Below are positions 24,332 through 35,399 of a DNA stretch of 64,000 bases, in pieces; the first letter of the stretch is position 1; each line of letters begins with the position of its first letter. The notes under the pieces are model-generated. The model did no database searches, was not told where the DNA came from, and saw nothing but the letters and a program-made list of their open reading frames with translations. The position numbers and the translations under genes are program-made. Source of the stretch: Sphaerulina vaccinii (taxonomy: Eukaryota > Ascomycota > Dothideomycetes > Mycosphaerellales > Mycosphaerellaceae); the NCBI GenBank assembly GCA_022570795.1, contig JAKUDP010000025.1, positions 325,001-389,000 on the forward strand, read 5' to 3'.

Positions 24332-25349
24332 ATGACCAGCACACAGAGTCCAGACAGTAAAAGAAGGTCTTCACAACGCATTGTCTTGAACATTGGCGAT
24401 AGGAAGAAGATTCGCGATTACTATCGCAGAAGTGCTAACATTACCACGCGTGGCCTGGCCGACTGGGCTGCTCTCGAATTTGGACGAGCGATCAACGAGC
24501 AGACTTGCAGGCAGTGTATTCAAGATGACTATGCGTTCCTGGAAGATATCGAGGATGGCATTTTGTACGCTCATGTTCTGCTCGTTCCTAGAGATGACTG
24601 GCAGAAGTCTCCTGATGGCTTTCACGGAGCTCTGGTACGCTGATCGCGATCAGTACGAGGCACTCTTCGAGCAGCTGGCGAGGTGCCCAACAGGTGACGA
24701 GGCTGCCATACCTTTCATTCTGTCTCTGCTGCAGAAGCACGTCCCGAGACGTGCTGATCGAACGACTGCCATGTCATTGGCAAGATTCCTCGGGCACTAC
24801 GACAAAGATGGCATTGATGCCCTGCAGGAGTGGATGGCACAGACTGGTGCGAGCACATTTGGCACTCGAGTCAAGGCTGAGCCAACGCCGCAGAAATCGA
24901 AGGTTGTCGAACAGTCGGGCATTTCCACTCAAAGCTGTCAAGCACAGTCTCAGCCCTCGTCAGAACCGACCGGACGCTCTAGGGCCTCTATGATCTCACG
25001 AGATGCTGCTCAGATTCGGGCTCATTTGGCAAGATTTTCCACGCTATCGGAAGCCGACGGCCTCGAGGAAGTGCATTTGCGTCTCAGCGCCTTGGAAATG
25101 GCGCTCAGAGCTACTTATACGGATCTGGACCGTATTTTCAATAAACGCATTGACAAGTACCATGCTGCTGGCCAGATGTTGCACGCCAAAGCCGCAGATC
25201 GTGAGTTGAGAGGCCGCGGGCTCTTCGTCCACCAAACCTACGATCGAGCAGCAGATATCCTTAGAGAACGCGAGAAGGCGATGAAACAGGAAATGGATAA
25301 GAGAATAGATGCACGTTTGATTGTGTGGCCAGGGCGAGTTGTTGAGTGA
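24332..25349 (+). CDS. CENP-B/Tc5-type helix-turn-helix protein
   Basis: The N-terminal frame (ATG 24332) reads a CENP-B-like DNA-binding helix-turn-helix: an RKKIRDYYRRSANIT helix, then GLADWAALEFGRAIN, then EQTCRQCI. This pattern occurs in ARS-binding proteins and in pogo/Fot1 transposases. The reading then has to move to the +1 frame. A short 40-nt intron (24565-24604, GTACGC...GGCAG) does this and gives 325 aa; a frameshift is the alternative. The C-terminal half has a Ser/Pro/Gln linker and an alpha-helical, charged region near the end (DILREREKAMKQEMDKR). No DDE catalytic domain follows, so this is either a host DNA-binding protein or a domesticated transposase fragment. Confidence 0.55.
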
Positions 25350-25809
25350 CAATACCATGGCTCAGCACCTCGACATCGTATTACATCAAGTTCCCATACG
25401 TGCCCTTCAGGTTTTGGCTGCAGTCTCAAGGTGTTCAATTGCACACTTCTCCTCGGTCGACACTTCTGCCGCCACTCCATCGTCAAATAGCACTCCAATC
25501 TCTTCGAGCGATAGGCTCTTCGTTTCTGGCATGCCCAAGATCAGCACAGGAGCTCCAAGTAATGGTACAAAGACGAATGTCAGGTTCAAGGCTGATCATT
25601 CGAGGAGAAGCACGTAAAGTGCATGCAATGCCTCACACTACAACGACACCGAGAAATCAACTTTCAACGTTATCGGAACCAAATATCAACAAGCATAGCA
25701 GCATAAACGACTGCGCCTCGTACTCCAATTAATTGTTCTTGCTTAGCATATGTCCTGATTGCAGACTTAGCAAGAAAGACACAGCTTACATCGCTCTGCC
25801 TCTATGTCC
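25350..25809. other. Intergenic between convergent genes
   Basis: This 460-base stretch contains overlapping short ORFs with no recognisable features. It lies between the stops of the HTH gene and of the secreted acidic protein. Confidence 0.45.
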
Positions 25810-26250
25810 TTAAGGCGGACAACCCGCTGTGGCCTCGTCCCAGTTAGAAGAGCTGTGCTCTCTGCCCGAGCTGTGGTGGAGACCCTTTTGACCAGGCTTG
25901 GTCAACGAGCACGGGTCCGTATAGTCCGGTTGCGAGGCCCCGGACGACTCATGATGCTCTTCTTCATGATGCTCTTCTTCCGGCTGTGTGTAATCGGGCT
26001 GCTCGTTGGGCATCTTTGTAGTATTGTCGTCATTGTTGTCGTGATGGTGCTCGTTGCCACCGCTGCCACCCCAGGTGTCAGTCAACTTCTGAGGATCGCT
26101 GGTGATTTCTTCTTTCAAGTGTCCGATGGCTTTCAGTACTTCGTCACAGTTTGCGACTTCGCAGTCGTCACTGTGTCCAGGCAAAGGGGCGCAGAGATAG
26201 CGCTGTGGTAGCGTGAGAGCGAGAGCTAGGAGGATGATGAGTGCTTGCAT
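25810..26250 (-). CDS. Small secreted His/Glu-rich protein (effector candidate)
   Basis: Single exon, 146 aa. The N-terminus is a plausible signal peptide (QALIILLALALTLP, about 1-20). The mature part is short and carries about four cysteines (near residues 30, 35, 114 and 144). A central low-complexity tract of His, Glu, Asp and Asn (NEHHHDNNDDN, EEEHHEEEHHE) could bind divalent metals such as zinc, copper or nickel. No known domain is visible. Size and secretion fit the usual working definition of a fungal effector candidate, but a metal-buffering secreted peptide is equally possible. It stands alone, with about 0.7 kb of promoter upstream. Confidence 0.6.
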   Translation of the reverse strand: MQALIILLALALTLPQRYLCAPLPGHSDDCEVANCDEVLKAIGHLKEEITSDPQKLTDTWGGSGGNEHHHDNNDDNTTKMPNEQPDYTQPEEEHHEEEHHESSGASQPDYTDPCSLTKPGQKGLHHSSGREHSSSNWDEATAGCPP

Positions 26251-26949
26251 TGCTACTCTGTGTGAATCAAGTATCGCCGAAAGAGACGAGCAGCGAATCG
26301 AAGAACAAGCGACCTGAAGACAATCTGATCGTTTCCGAAGATGCGTCAGATGGGTGTTATACTGAAACTCAGGAGTAGAGTCGCTCGAACCGCATATACC
26401 GACTGTAGGCTTGGCGACCTGCTCGAGTGCTGTCGCTGGTGCGTTGCTCGTCGTTTGTTAATCAAGTAGGGGAAGACTAAACATTGTATAACCCATGTTA
26501 CTCGTGTTGGACTATGCCTGCTACGGGTGGCAGAGCATCCAATGGTCTTACTATATCACGCGGCCACGCAATCTCCCTTCGGGCGCTCTCATCTTCAGCT
26601 GTTCACAAGAGCCTGTTAGTCACCTTATCATATAAGATGAGTGGCATGCAGTGCAGAGGATGGGCAGAGGCGACTCATTTCACTGATTGAGGGCATTGCG
26701 TACTCTGACAAACCTTGTGTTCTCGATACGTCCTTACGCACGAGACCTTCTGTAAAGTAGTTGACAACGGGCCTCCGCTTAGGGGGCGTCAAGCAAGTAA
26801 GTTCTCCGCCGTCCTCGGTGATAGAAGCACGCGTGTGGGACTTCGCTCGGAAGGGGGAGTTGTGAAGCGACAGTGACGATCCGAATGCCGAGTACGAATG
26901 TGTTCGATTCAGCCTTTACCTCCTGCTGGATGTCATACCTGATGAGGAC
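26251..26949. other. Intergenic
   Basis: This 699-base stretch is upstream of both the secreted acidic protein (minus) and the small F-box-like gene (plus). It therefore probably contains both promoters. No other element was recognised. Confidence 0.45.
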
Positions 26950-27507
26950 ATGGCCATGCATGGCTCTCGTGGACTCCGAGCCAGCATCGAGTCGATGAAG
27001 GACTACATCGTCCAACGCCTGGACAGCAGTGTTGAGGGGCTCCCAGAAAGCCATTGTCAACATTGGAATATCATGCCATCCTTTTTGAAACCGCAGAAGG
27101 CATACATGAATGACGAGTGTTTTGATGACCAGCGCGTTGAGTCCGACAGCTATCACCGAACTCGACCCAATTGCTTTCACAAACGCCACATCTTCCTATT
27201 TGACGCATTGCTTCAGCAAGCCCATAAAGAAGCCCGCGCGAATGCTCACCTGGCAGTGTCTGGCCGTCTACCTGTGGAGCTTGCGGACACTGTCGCGGAC
27301 TTCGTACCATCTGCAGAAGGATTACCGGCATGGACGACAGTCGTGAGAGACCTTTGCGAAGGTGAAGAGAACAAGTATCGGCGCCGCCTCCACCCTCATC
27401 GCAAGGAGCTCCATCTATACTACACATGCCCTCATATGCAAAGTCTTCCTGGCACAGATCAGTGCCCACCAGGGTGCACCATCAACCACCACTTGAGAAC
27501 TGATTGA
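26950..27507 (+). CDS. Small F-box-like protein
   Basis: Single exon, 185 aa. Residues near 105-125 (GRLPVELADTVADF) read like the LP-EL---V--- opening of an F-box or of the F-box-like domain common in Dothideomycete multigene families. A charged, His/Cys-containing C-terminus (YTCPHMQ, DQCPPGC) follows. No signal peptide or membrane segment is seen. Start and gene status are uncertain; the stop lies only 24 bases from that of the convergent transporter. Confidence 0.45.
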   Translation: MAMHGSRGLRASIESMKDYIVQRLDSSVEGLPESHCQHWNIMPSFLKPQKAYMNDECFDDQRVESDSYHRTRPNCFHKRHIFLFDALLQQAHKEARANAHLAVSGRLPVELADTVADFVPSAEGLPAWTTVVRDLCEGEENKYRRRLHPHRKELHLYYTCPHMQSLPGTDQCPPGCTINHHLRTD

Positions 27508-27530
27508 TCACCAATGGAAAACAGCAGGAC

Positions 27531-29100
27531 CTAGTAGACATACTAAGCAACATTTGTCAGCTTGATAACACAACACTGATCGACAATTTCTCACCTCGAA
27601 GTACGGATTCTTGCGATCCGTGACATCTTGCAATCCCAGCTCTCTTGCCTGCATGGCATTGTCAACATTCCGCAGATGCCTGCTAGCCGCATTCCGCTTC
27701 CATAGCAGCAACCAGATGCCCGAGATGCACAGCAGCTGAACACCAATGCAAAAGAACATCATGCCCACACCAAGATTGTACCTCGGAGCTTGAGGAGCCT
27801 CGAAGAAGAAAGGCCCAACGAAGTTCCCAAGACAATATCCTATCAGCAGCATGGCATTTGTCGTAATCTTCTTGGTATGTCCAGCAGTATTGGCAGTCGC
27901 AACGGACATCGAAAGCGTCCATGTGGCCGTATACGAAAAGGAAATCCAAAGGCAAACGAGACGTCCATATGGCACACTCCGAGGTATGAGCCACGTACCA
28001 ATCGTGCCAGCCAGAAATGGAATCAGGCATATCAACATGATGGCGAGTCGAGCATTAGCATTTCGAGATGCGAAGTACGTGGCTCCGATACATACAATGA
28101 GTTGAACTGCTCCGCTTGGCATCTGGATCAATGTCGTTCGAAGAGTCGAAAAGCCCATTCCTTTGATGATCAAGCTCTGGAAGTTTGTAAGGCCACCATT
28201 GGGAGAATTTGACGCGACAGCGAACAGGAACAATAGCCATGTCTTCATATCGAGCATAGCTTCCACGAATTGGTCGAGCTTCCACGTCTTATTCTCAATA
28301 CCAGTTTCATTCTCCGCTACACGATCGATGACAGCTGCGCGCTCGCTTTCAGTCAGGAACTTGGCCTGGGCCGGATGGTCTGGCAGCACGAGTAAGATGA
28401 CTACACCCCAGACGGTAGTTACCGCTCCCCATATCAGGAAGATGTATCTCCAGCTGGTCAGGCTGCCTCCGATATGGCCGATGCCAAAGCTCGAAATTCC
28501 AGCGAGAACCTGAAAGACTCGTCAGCGAGGTATCCTACATGCCTTCAGAAGTCATCTTACGTATCCAAGCCCGGCAGAGCCCACCCATATGCCCATCCTC
28601 AATGGCTGCTCACGTCTTGTGTACCACATACTAAACAGCAACATCGTCCCCGGATTGATGCTGGCTTCGAACGCACCAAGAAACGTCCTTGCAGCAGCCA
28701 GACCAGCAAAGTCGTGCGCAGCTGCATGGCACATCAACACAACACCCCAAATAATGACAGTTCCTGACATGAACTTCGCAATCGGTAGCTTCTGCAGCAT
28801 GAAAGAAGTCGGGTACTCCCAGAAGAGATATCCTAGGTAGAAGATGGCGCTGACCCAGCTGTATTCAGGACCAGTGAGATTTGCATCGGTCTTGAGGCCA
28901 AAGACTGCAGCATAACCGAGGGTTGTCTTGTCGATCGACTGGAGCATGTAGGTTATGCATACAAGTGGCATCAAGCGCAGGTCGATCTTCCATAGTAGGG
29001 AGCGGTCTGATTGCAAGTCTTCGATGGTACCGGATGCAGTATCGGTGGTCTTGCTGAGACCTGTCTCGTCGAACGCCTTCTTGTCGTCTTGAGATGCCAT
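27531..29100 (-). CDS. MFS transporter, allantoate/anion permease (Dal5-like) type
   Basis: Exons 28561-29100, 27595-28509 and 27531-27542 give 488 aa; introns are 51 and 52 nt. The last exon encodes only three residues and the stop, giving the typical NPYFEYVY-like family end. Twelve membrane spans are expected; the SWVSAIFYLGYLFWEYP segment of helix 2 and R-FLGAFEA of helix 4 mark the anion:cation symporter (ACS) branch, which imports allantoate, ureidosuccinate, dipeptides, nicotinate or other carboxylates at the plasma membrane. It shares a 332-base divergent promoter with an M19 dipeptidase. Uptake of a small peptide or an amide-containing acid is therefore a reasonable guess. Confidence 0.9.
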
Positions 29101-29432
29101 GGTGAGAAGCTGGTATAGTATGCGAGCAAGCTAAGCGCTCTGCGATGCAAATCGCCATACTTGGAGCAGCATATATCACCTAGTGCTCATGATTGTGCCA
29201 GTCGGAGAGTTTCAGTGCCTTGCTCGAAACATCCCTGCTGGTGGATAAGGCCTCCATTCCCGACGGAATCCTTGGCCTATCTGCTGTTCTTTCGGGAGCG
29301 GCGCAAGTGCGTCCACGATCGCGGCACATGTCACGCAGGACTGTGGCTGTACCATTGCACCATCGTGTCCTTGAGGCTGGCATGCTGCACTGTATTCGCG
29401 AACATTCCTCTCAAATCTTCAAGTCATAAATC
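29101..29432. promoter_or_regulatory. Shared divergent promoter, transporter and dipeptidase
   Basis: Only 332 bases separate the start codons of two head-to-head genes with plausibly linked roles. No core element was identified with confidence. Co-regulation is inference from the arrangement. Confidence 0.5.
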
Positions 29433-30766
29433 ATGAACGGCCACAAATCAATCGAGCTCGACCCCAGAGTTGCCAGAGTGCTTCAAAGCACGCCACTCTT
29501 CGATGGACACAATGATCTCCCTCAACAGCCGCGTTGCTGCTTCCACGGGAAGATCCACGACAATTCGAAGTTCGACTTGGCAGCAGGCTTCGAACGCGGC
29601 ATGACAGACATCCCGCGACTGAAAGAAGGCCATGTCGGGGCACAGTTCTGGAGCATATGTGTGCCATGTTTGCGGTCTGCGGAGAACTTCTCAACGCCAG
29701 AGTACAGCGATATGGCCAGAGATGCCATCGAACAGATCGATATGACTACCAGAATGGTCCAGAGTTATCCGGAGACCTTCGAGCTTGTTTCAGGATCGCA
29801 AGATGTGAAGCGGGTGTATGCTTCTGGGAAGATCGCCTGCTCGATAGGGATTGAAGGACTGCATATGGCTGGTAACAGTATTGGTATCATTCGAGCGTTC
29901 TACTCGCTTGGAGTTCGGTATTGCACTTTGACACATGTTTGCAACAATGCTTTCGCAGATGCGTCTACGTCGAAGATCGGTCCGGTTCATGGCGGTTTAT
30001 CCAGGCTAGGACGGTCAGCCATCAAAGAGATGAACAGGATCGGTAAGTGTCCTTCAGGTAAGATCTCGGAATGTGAAGCTAATCAGATTCAGGAATGATC
30101 GTGGACTGCTCACATGTCTCTGAAGACTGTGCAAAGCAAGTGTTAGAGCTGAGCAAAGCACCTGTGATGTTCTCGCATAGTAACGCGAAGGCCGTGTTTG
30201 ACTGTCCGAGGAACGTCCCAGACGAAATCCTTGACATGATTCCGAGCAATGGTGGCATTATCATGGTCACATTCGTGCCTGAGCATGTTGCCACAAGAAG
30301 ACAAGACGCTCGCCTTGAAGACGTCGTCGACCACTTGTTCTATATGGCCAACAGGATTGGGTGGGATCATGTTGGCCTTGGTTCCGACTTTGATGGCATC
30401 GCTAGTGTTATCCCTGGTCTAGAAGATGTGAGATGTTATCCTGCGCTATTGAAGGCCATCCTAGATCGTGGTGCGACAGAAGAACAGCTTGCGAAGGTCG
30501 CTGGCGAGAACATGTTGCGTGTCTGGGGTGGCGTGGAAGATATTCGAGATCAGATGAAGACGGAAGGTGTGCAGCCGGTGGAGGATGTCTGGGAAGGTCG
30601 GACGTGGTGGCGATATGACGGCGTAAGTGTCATTCACTTGAGTCGAAGAACTTCGCTAACAGCAGTGCAGTACTACCAAATGCCCGATCCAGATCCCGAA
30701 GACAAGCTTGGCCTCGATTGGTATGGTATCGCGCCTCCTGAACAAGGCTTGTACCACAAGGAGTGA
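29433..30766 (+). CDS. Membrane dipeptidase-type metallopeptidase (family M19)
   Basis: Exons 29433-30042, 30093-30622 and 30671-30766 give 411 aa. Zinc-site landmarks are all present: FDGHNDLP (His26, Asp28), GIEGLHMAG (bridging Glu), DCSHVSE (His), FSHSNA (His) and GSDFDG (Asp). The family hydrolyses dipeptides, including those with a D-residue, and in some fungal clusters (GliJ of gliotoxin) trims Cys-Gly. No signal peptide is visible, so it is probably cytosolic. The second intron (48 nt, 30623-30670) is in frame and has no stop, so retention would add 16 residues. Its stop lies two bases from that of the convergent Zn2Cys6 gene. Confidence 0.93.
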
Positions 30767-30768
30767 GA

Positions 30769-32831
30769 TCACAACGGCATGCTCCATAGTGCATCGAAGG
30801 GGTAGTCGAGAGAGTCAACAGGAAAGAAGAGGTCCGCGGTTATGTCGTCCGGGTTCAATTGTGCTTCTTGAAGATCTGTTCGTGTATGATCGCCACTTTG
30901 ATCAACCAAGACGTCAGCTGCTCCTGAAGTGTGGGCGACGACTCCCATGGCGTTCGATATCTTTTCGATGGGCTCGGAGCATCTCTCAAGACAGAAGTCG
31001 GCCAGATCCCAGCTATGGTCTGCACTTGCTATAGCAAGTCGATCTTTGAAGTTGACTAGCTTGTGTGCGCAAGTACGTTTAGTGGTCAAATCTGTCGATT
31101 CGAGCAGGCATCGAAGAGTGATCGTTGCTGCTGTGACCAGGAGATGCGCTGTGTACGGTAGCCAGAACTCGCCGAGCTGGGTAGGCGTCAGTGCTGTGAC
31201 GAAGTCGATCAGTGCGAATGCAGCTTCGCGCAACATGCCCAGCCTAAAGGGCTTCTCCTCTGCCATGACCAAGCCAGATCCAGAGACAGTAGCTTTGAAG
31301 GCGATGCGACGTAGCAGCAGTTTGACGGACAGAAGACAGAAGTGCAGGTTGCTGGTGCCATTGAATCTGCTCACATCTGGGGGATGAGGTGGTCGTATTG
31401 AGCTCGGCAATTTGGCTTCCCAGTCATCGAGTGTGCATTCGATCTGGCGCAAGCTTTTCGAACTCTCGAGTGAGTCACTGGTAAGGGAGTAGACGAAAGG
31501 CAGTAGCCGGCCCAAGATCTGTGACAAGCTGCAAAGATGGATGAATGTGGCTCTCGGAAGGCACTCATTGGTGGATCCGTCTCCAATGCGTACCATCTCT
31601 GGCAATGGAACATCATAGTTCTGAGCGTGTATGAGTGGAGGGGTGCCATGAGCTAAGCTGGACCTGTTCAATCACTATCAGCTCACTGGGAGAGAATATA
31701 GATAGCCATGAGGCCATACCAATGGTCATGGACAAGCACACCCCACCAAAGTCGCGTACGAACATTCTTTTCATGGTCTGTAGCACGCCACTTGCTCGCA
31801 TCTCGGTGGAGACCAAGGCTGTGTGCGAGCGTAACAGTCTTGCCAAGTGTCACGATATTGCCAGTGATGCTTAGGACTGGTCTGCCAATGAGATCGAGAA
31901 GGGATGCGTGCACAGTCGAGATAGTAGATCCAAGAAAGTCCTCTTGCAAAGCCGACACAGCCTGATTCCATAGAAACGCCAGATCTGGGCGTGGGAGGTC
32001 TCTAAGTAGCTCTGATGCATTCCAGAAATGTGCTGCTGCCGCGTATATATCACAGATGAGAACAGACGAGATCCGTGCTGGATCCTTTTGCCACAGCTCG
32101 TGAAATGTCTTCTCGTCGATGACAGGAAAGCATGGATGTAGCTTTGAGAAAAACAATTCGACAACATCTGCCTTGTGCTGACCGAGAACTTGCTCCATGA
32201 TTTCCCTCTGCTTCAGTCCTGGTTGCGGTTCCGCTCGGAGACCTTGTCGTCTCCTTGGCACAGTCAAGTATACTATAGGTCCCCCTGGTGCATTAGATAT
32301 GACACTGTATGGTTTTGCACTAGAAGCGCTTGCTGAGCCATGCGAAGTCAGGTAATGCTCTAGCACTTCGATGTCTTCTGCCATAGGAGGGTTGAGCATA
32401 AGTGACGACTCATTCGGAGAGGTGCCTGCAATGCTCGGAAAGTGAGCAAGCCCACCTTCAGCAGTCGAATCTGTTACGACAGCAGTCTTCCGACGCTTCA
32501 CCTGCCGTGGACTGCTCGCCTCTGCTGCAGACTGCTTGTGAGTGAACTCGCAGGTCAATTGTCGTTCTCTGCTACAAGGTCGACCAATCGAAGGTAAGCA
32601 AGTGTCTCCGAGGAGCAGAACCCAGCCTCATCTTGTCTGCCTCTGAGCTTGCCGCCTTAGTGGGCTGGCACTCGGCGAGACGCTGGATAGGTGCGATCAG
32701 TTCATTACCTACCAGAAGCGACACGATTGTCCAGGAACATCCACATTGCAGTGAATCTTCCGCCGCCGGCATAAGTCACAGGCCGGTACCTTGTGTGAGC
32801 GATACGGACGACCCGGAGCTGCTGAGGCCAT
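30769..32831 (-). CDS. Zn2Cys6 transcription factor with fungal-specific regulatory domain
   Basis: Exons 32713-32831, 31720-32571 and 30769-31663 give 621 aa (an upstream in-frame ATG at 32897 would add 22). The binuclear zinc cluster is complete once intron 1 is removed: Cys 18, 21, 28, 37, 40 and 47, spaced C-x2-C-x6-C-x8-C-x2-C-x6-C. The middle region carries the fungal-specific TF domain (LFFSKLHPCFPVIDE, then LARSLGLHRD-like sequence in the second exon). Intron 1 (32572-32712) is 141 nt, far longer than the rest, and shares a 3' module with other long introns. Position between dipeptidase and aminotransferase suggests a pathway-specific regulator. Confidence 0.93.
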
Positions 32832-33838
32832 GGCTTGATGTTGATGTTGATGCCGATGGAAGTGCGTGGGTAATGGTGAAGAAGGTGTTTTCCGCAACTC
32901 TCACGATCAGAAGCCGACGATCACCATATACGGTTGAAACGAATTTCGGCACGGTGAAGTTATGAAGACGATGCAGGTAAATACAAAGGGAAAGCCTCCA
33001 CGCTCAACAAAAATTCGTAGCTCGGTTGGCGAATTTACATAGATCGTGGAGATGAGCTAGCGGCGGGTATTGCCGAGCCAATGAGAGTGCATTGGCTCGT
33101 GAAAGTGAATGTAAACGCGAACGGTGAACTGGGTACACCAAAATAAGATGACAACTGGACGACACGATGTTCCTGCTGCAGAACGTATCAGTGTACTTAG
33201 GCTCACTCCTCAGGCCGCCTCAGGCGCGGACGAGGAAGAGCACGGGGGAATGAGCGCCAAGATGGAGGAGATCCCCGTGACCCTTGCTCTCCCGCTCTCT
33301 TCCATTCGAGTGTCCTTCTCCCTCTCCGTCACCACCCACAGAATCATTTCTGAATTATCGGGATATGATGCCAATATGTCATAATGAGCCTATGTGGGAG
33401 ATCGGCCCTGGAATTCGACGTGATGATGGGAAGTGTTGATCACAGGAGACGCCTGTGAAGCCACATCGATTATTTCCAACGGAAAGGCTTCAGAATTGGC
33501 CGAATCGGTTGTGTATCACGCACTTTCCCATAAGTGGTGCTCTCCAACCGCCTGGAGCGATCCCTGCGGACATGGTAGGCCTCGTCCTTACCGGACGATA
33601 AGTCTTGTCTCGACGGACAGATAGCGAGGACTTCCATTGCGAACGGGAAAGCAGGAGAGCTTCCCTTTTTCCGTGGCCGACCGGAACCCTTGAAGCTTGG
33701 GTCGAACAGCTCTCGGTGTGACCAGTAGTGTTAAAGACAACAAAAGCTGTTTATATAGTTCGCGACCCAGTGTAGACAACTGATCACAGCAACTTGTCCT
33801 TCATTCTGCTATCTTACCGTTTCACAGACACCACGACC
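32832..33838. other. Divergent promoter region, transcription factor and aminotransferase, with repeat
   Basis: This 1 kb stretch separates two divergent genes and contains the second copy of the dispersed repeat (32993-33067). No protein gene is supported; short ORFs lack features. Confidence 0.5.
32993..33067. repeat. Dispersed short repeat, copy 2
   Basis: The first 28 bases match 11851-11878 with one difference (AAAAATTCGTAGC against AAAAATCCGTAGC). The end shares GAGCTAGCGGCGG-like sequence with the first copy. Both copies are in promoter-proximal intergenic DNA and in the same orientation. Confidence 0.6.
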
Positions 33839-35353
33839 ATGACCAAACCATACGAAAACATCAACGAAGAACAACTCCAGCAAGATGCCGAAGCCTCACT
33901 ACTGCACTATGCAAGTTCCAAATACCATAAAAATCCAATCCACTTCCTGACCGTATGACCAGGGCACATCCTTCCACCCCTCAATCATAACCTCCACGTC
34001 CGGCCGCAGCATCGCAACAGCCTCCGGCCATACAATGCTAGACTGGACCTCCGGCCAAATGTCCACACTCATAGGCCACGGCCCCCCAGAGATCGTCTCA
34101 GTAATCCATTCCCACGCCGCACATCTCGACCACTTGTTCTCAGGAATGCTCTCTCCACCAGTAATCAACCTAGCAAAGCGCTTGACAAGTCTCACACCAC
34201 CGGGCTTAGACAAAGCAATGTTTCTCTCTACCGGAGGCGAATCGAACGAATGCGCTATTCGTCTTGCGAAATTCTATACCGGGAAATTCGAGATCGTAGG
34301 ATTGGCAAGTTCGTGGCATGGCGTCACATCTGGGGCAATAGCAGCACAATACCATTCCGGACGCTCAGGCTATGGTCCCAACATGCCCGGCAACCTCTGT
34401 CTTCCAACCCCTAACAGCTATCGCTCCATTTTCCGCCACGCAGACGGCAGCTATGATTGGAAGACCGAACTCGACTACGGCTGGGAAATGGTCGACAAAC
34501 AATCTTGTGGTTCTCTAGCCGCGGTGATTTTGGAGCCAATTCTGAGTAGTGGTGGAATGTTAGTTTTGCCTCCTGGGTATTTGAAAGCTATGAAGGCACA
34601 TTGTGAGAAGAGGAAGATGTTGTTGATTGTTGATGAGGCGCAGACTGGTATTGGGAGGGCGGGGGATATGTTTGCTTTTATGCATTGGAGGGAGGATGAG
34701 GGTGTTGTGCCGGATGTTTTGACGTTGAGCAAGACTTGTGAGTATCGCTATCTGTTGCCTGAAAATGGAAGTGTTGCTGTTTTGCTGACGGGGTATGTGT
34801 AGTGGGAAATGGTTTGCCGCTCAGTGCTGTTGTGACGAGTGATCGCATCGCGGCTTTTGCGAAAGAGAATGGCTTCCTCTTCTATACGACACACGTCAAC
34901 GACCCTCTCCCAGCTAGTGTAGGCGACAAAGTCCTCGAAATCGTGGTTTGCGATAACCTTGTCGAAAGATCAAGAGTGCTTGGAGAGAAGTTCCAAGCAC
35001 GACTGCGACTGCTGCAATCGCGCTATGGCTGTATCGGAGACGTTCGAGGTCGTGGCCTTATGGCAGGAATGGAAATCGTGGCAGATCGTAAGACGAAAGT
35101 CGGTGCACCAGAACTTGGTAGTGCTGTGGCGACAAAGATGACTGAGATGGGCTTGTGGGCTCAGTTGAGCACTATGCCTTCTTTCGGCGGTGTCTTCAGG
35201 TTGGCACCGCCGCTGACCACGACTGACGAGGAGCTTGAGCGTGGCCTCGATATCATTGAAGAAGCTCTGGCTAGCACACCAGGGACTATGCCATTGTATG
35301 GCAAGACTGAGCAATATGAGGTTCCATCTCGGATCGTGGAGGCGAGGTTGTAA
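33839..35353 (+). CDS. Class III PLP-dependent aminotransferase
   Basis: Exons 33839-33910, 33963-34737 and 34803-35353 give 465 aa. Intron 1 (52 nt) starts with GC (TAT|GCAAGT) and ends GACCAG; it is the only join that yields the expected LLHYG...FHP start. Intron 2 is canonical. Family motifs: LDWTSGQM, STGGESNE, WHGVTSG, DEAQTGIGRAG and the PLP-binding lysine in LSKTLGNGLPL (Lys about 281). The sequence resembles the omega-aminotransferase, acetylornithine and dialkylglycine decarboxylase branch. It transfers an amino group or decarboxylates a dialkyl amino acid; the exact substrate is unknown. Its neighbours (dipeptidase, transporter, regulator) suggest amino-acid catabolism. Confidence 0.92.
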
Positions 35354-35399
35354 AGGAATTCCGACTTGCATAGACTAGTCAATGCCGCTTGAATATCTC

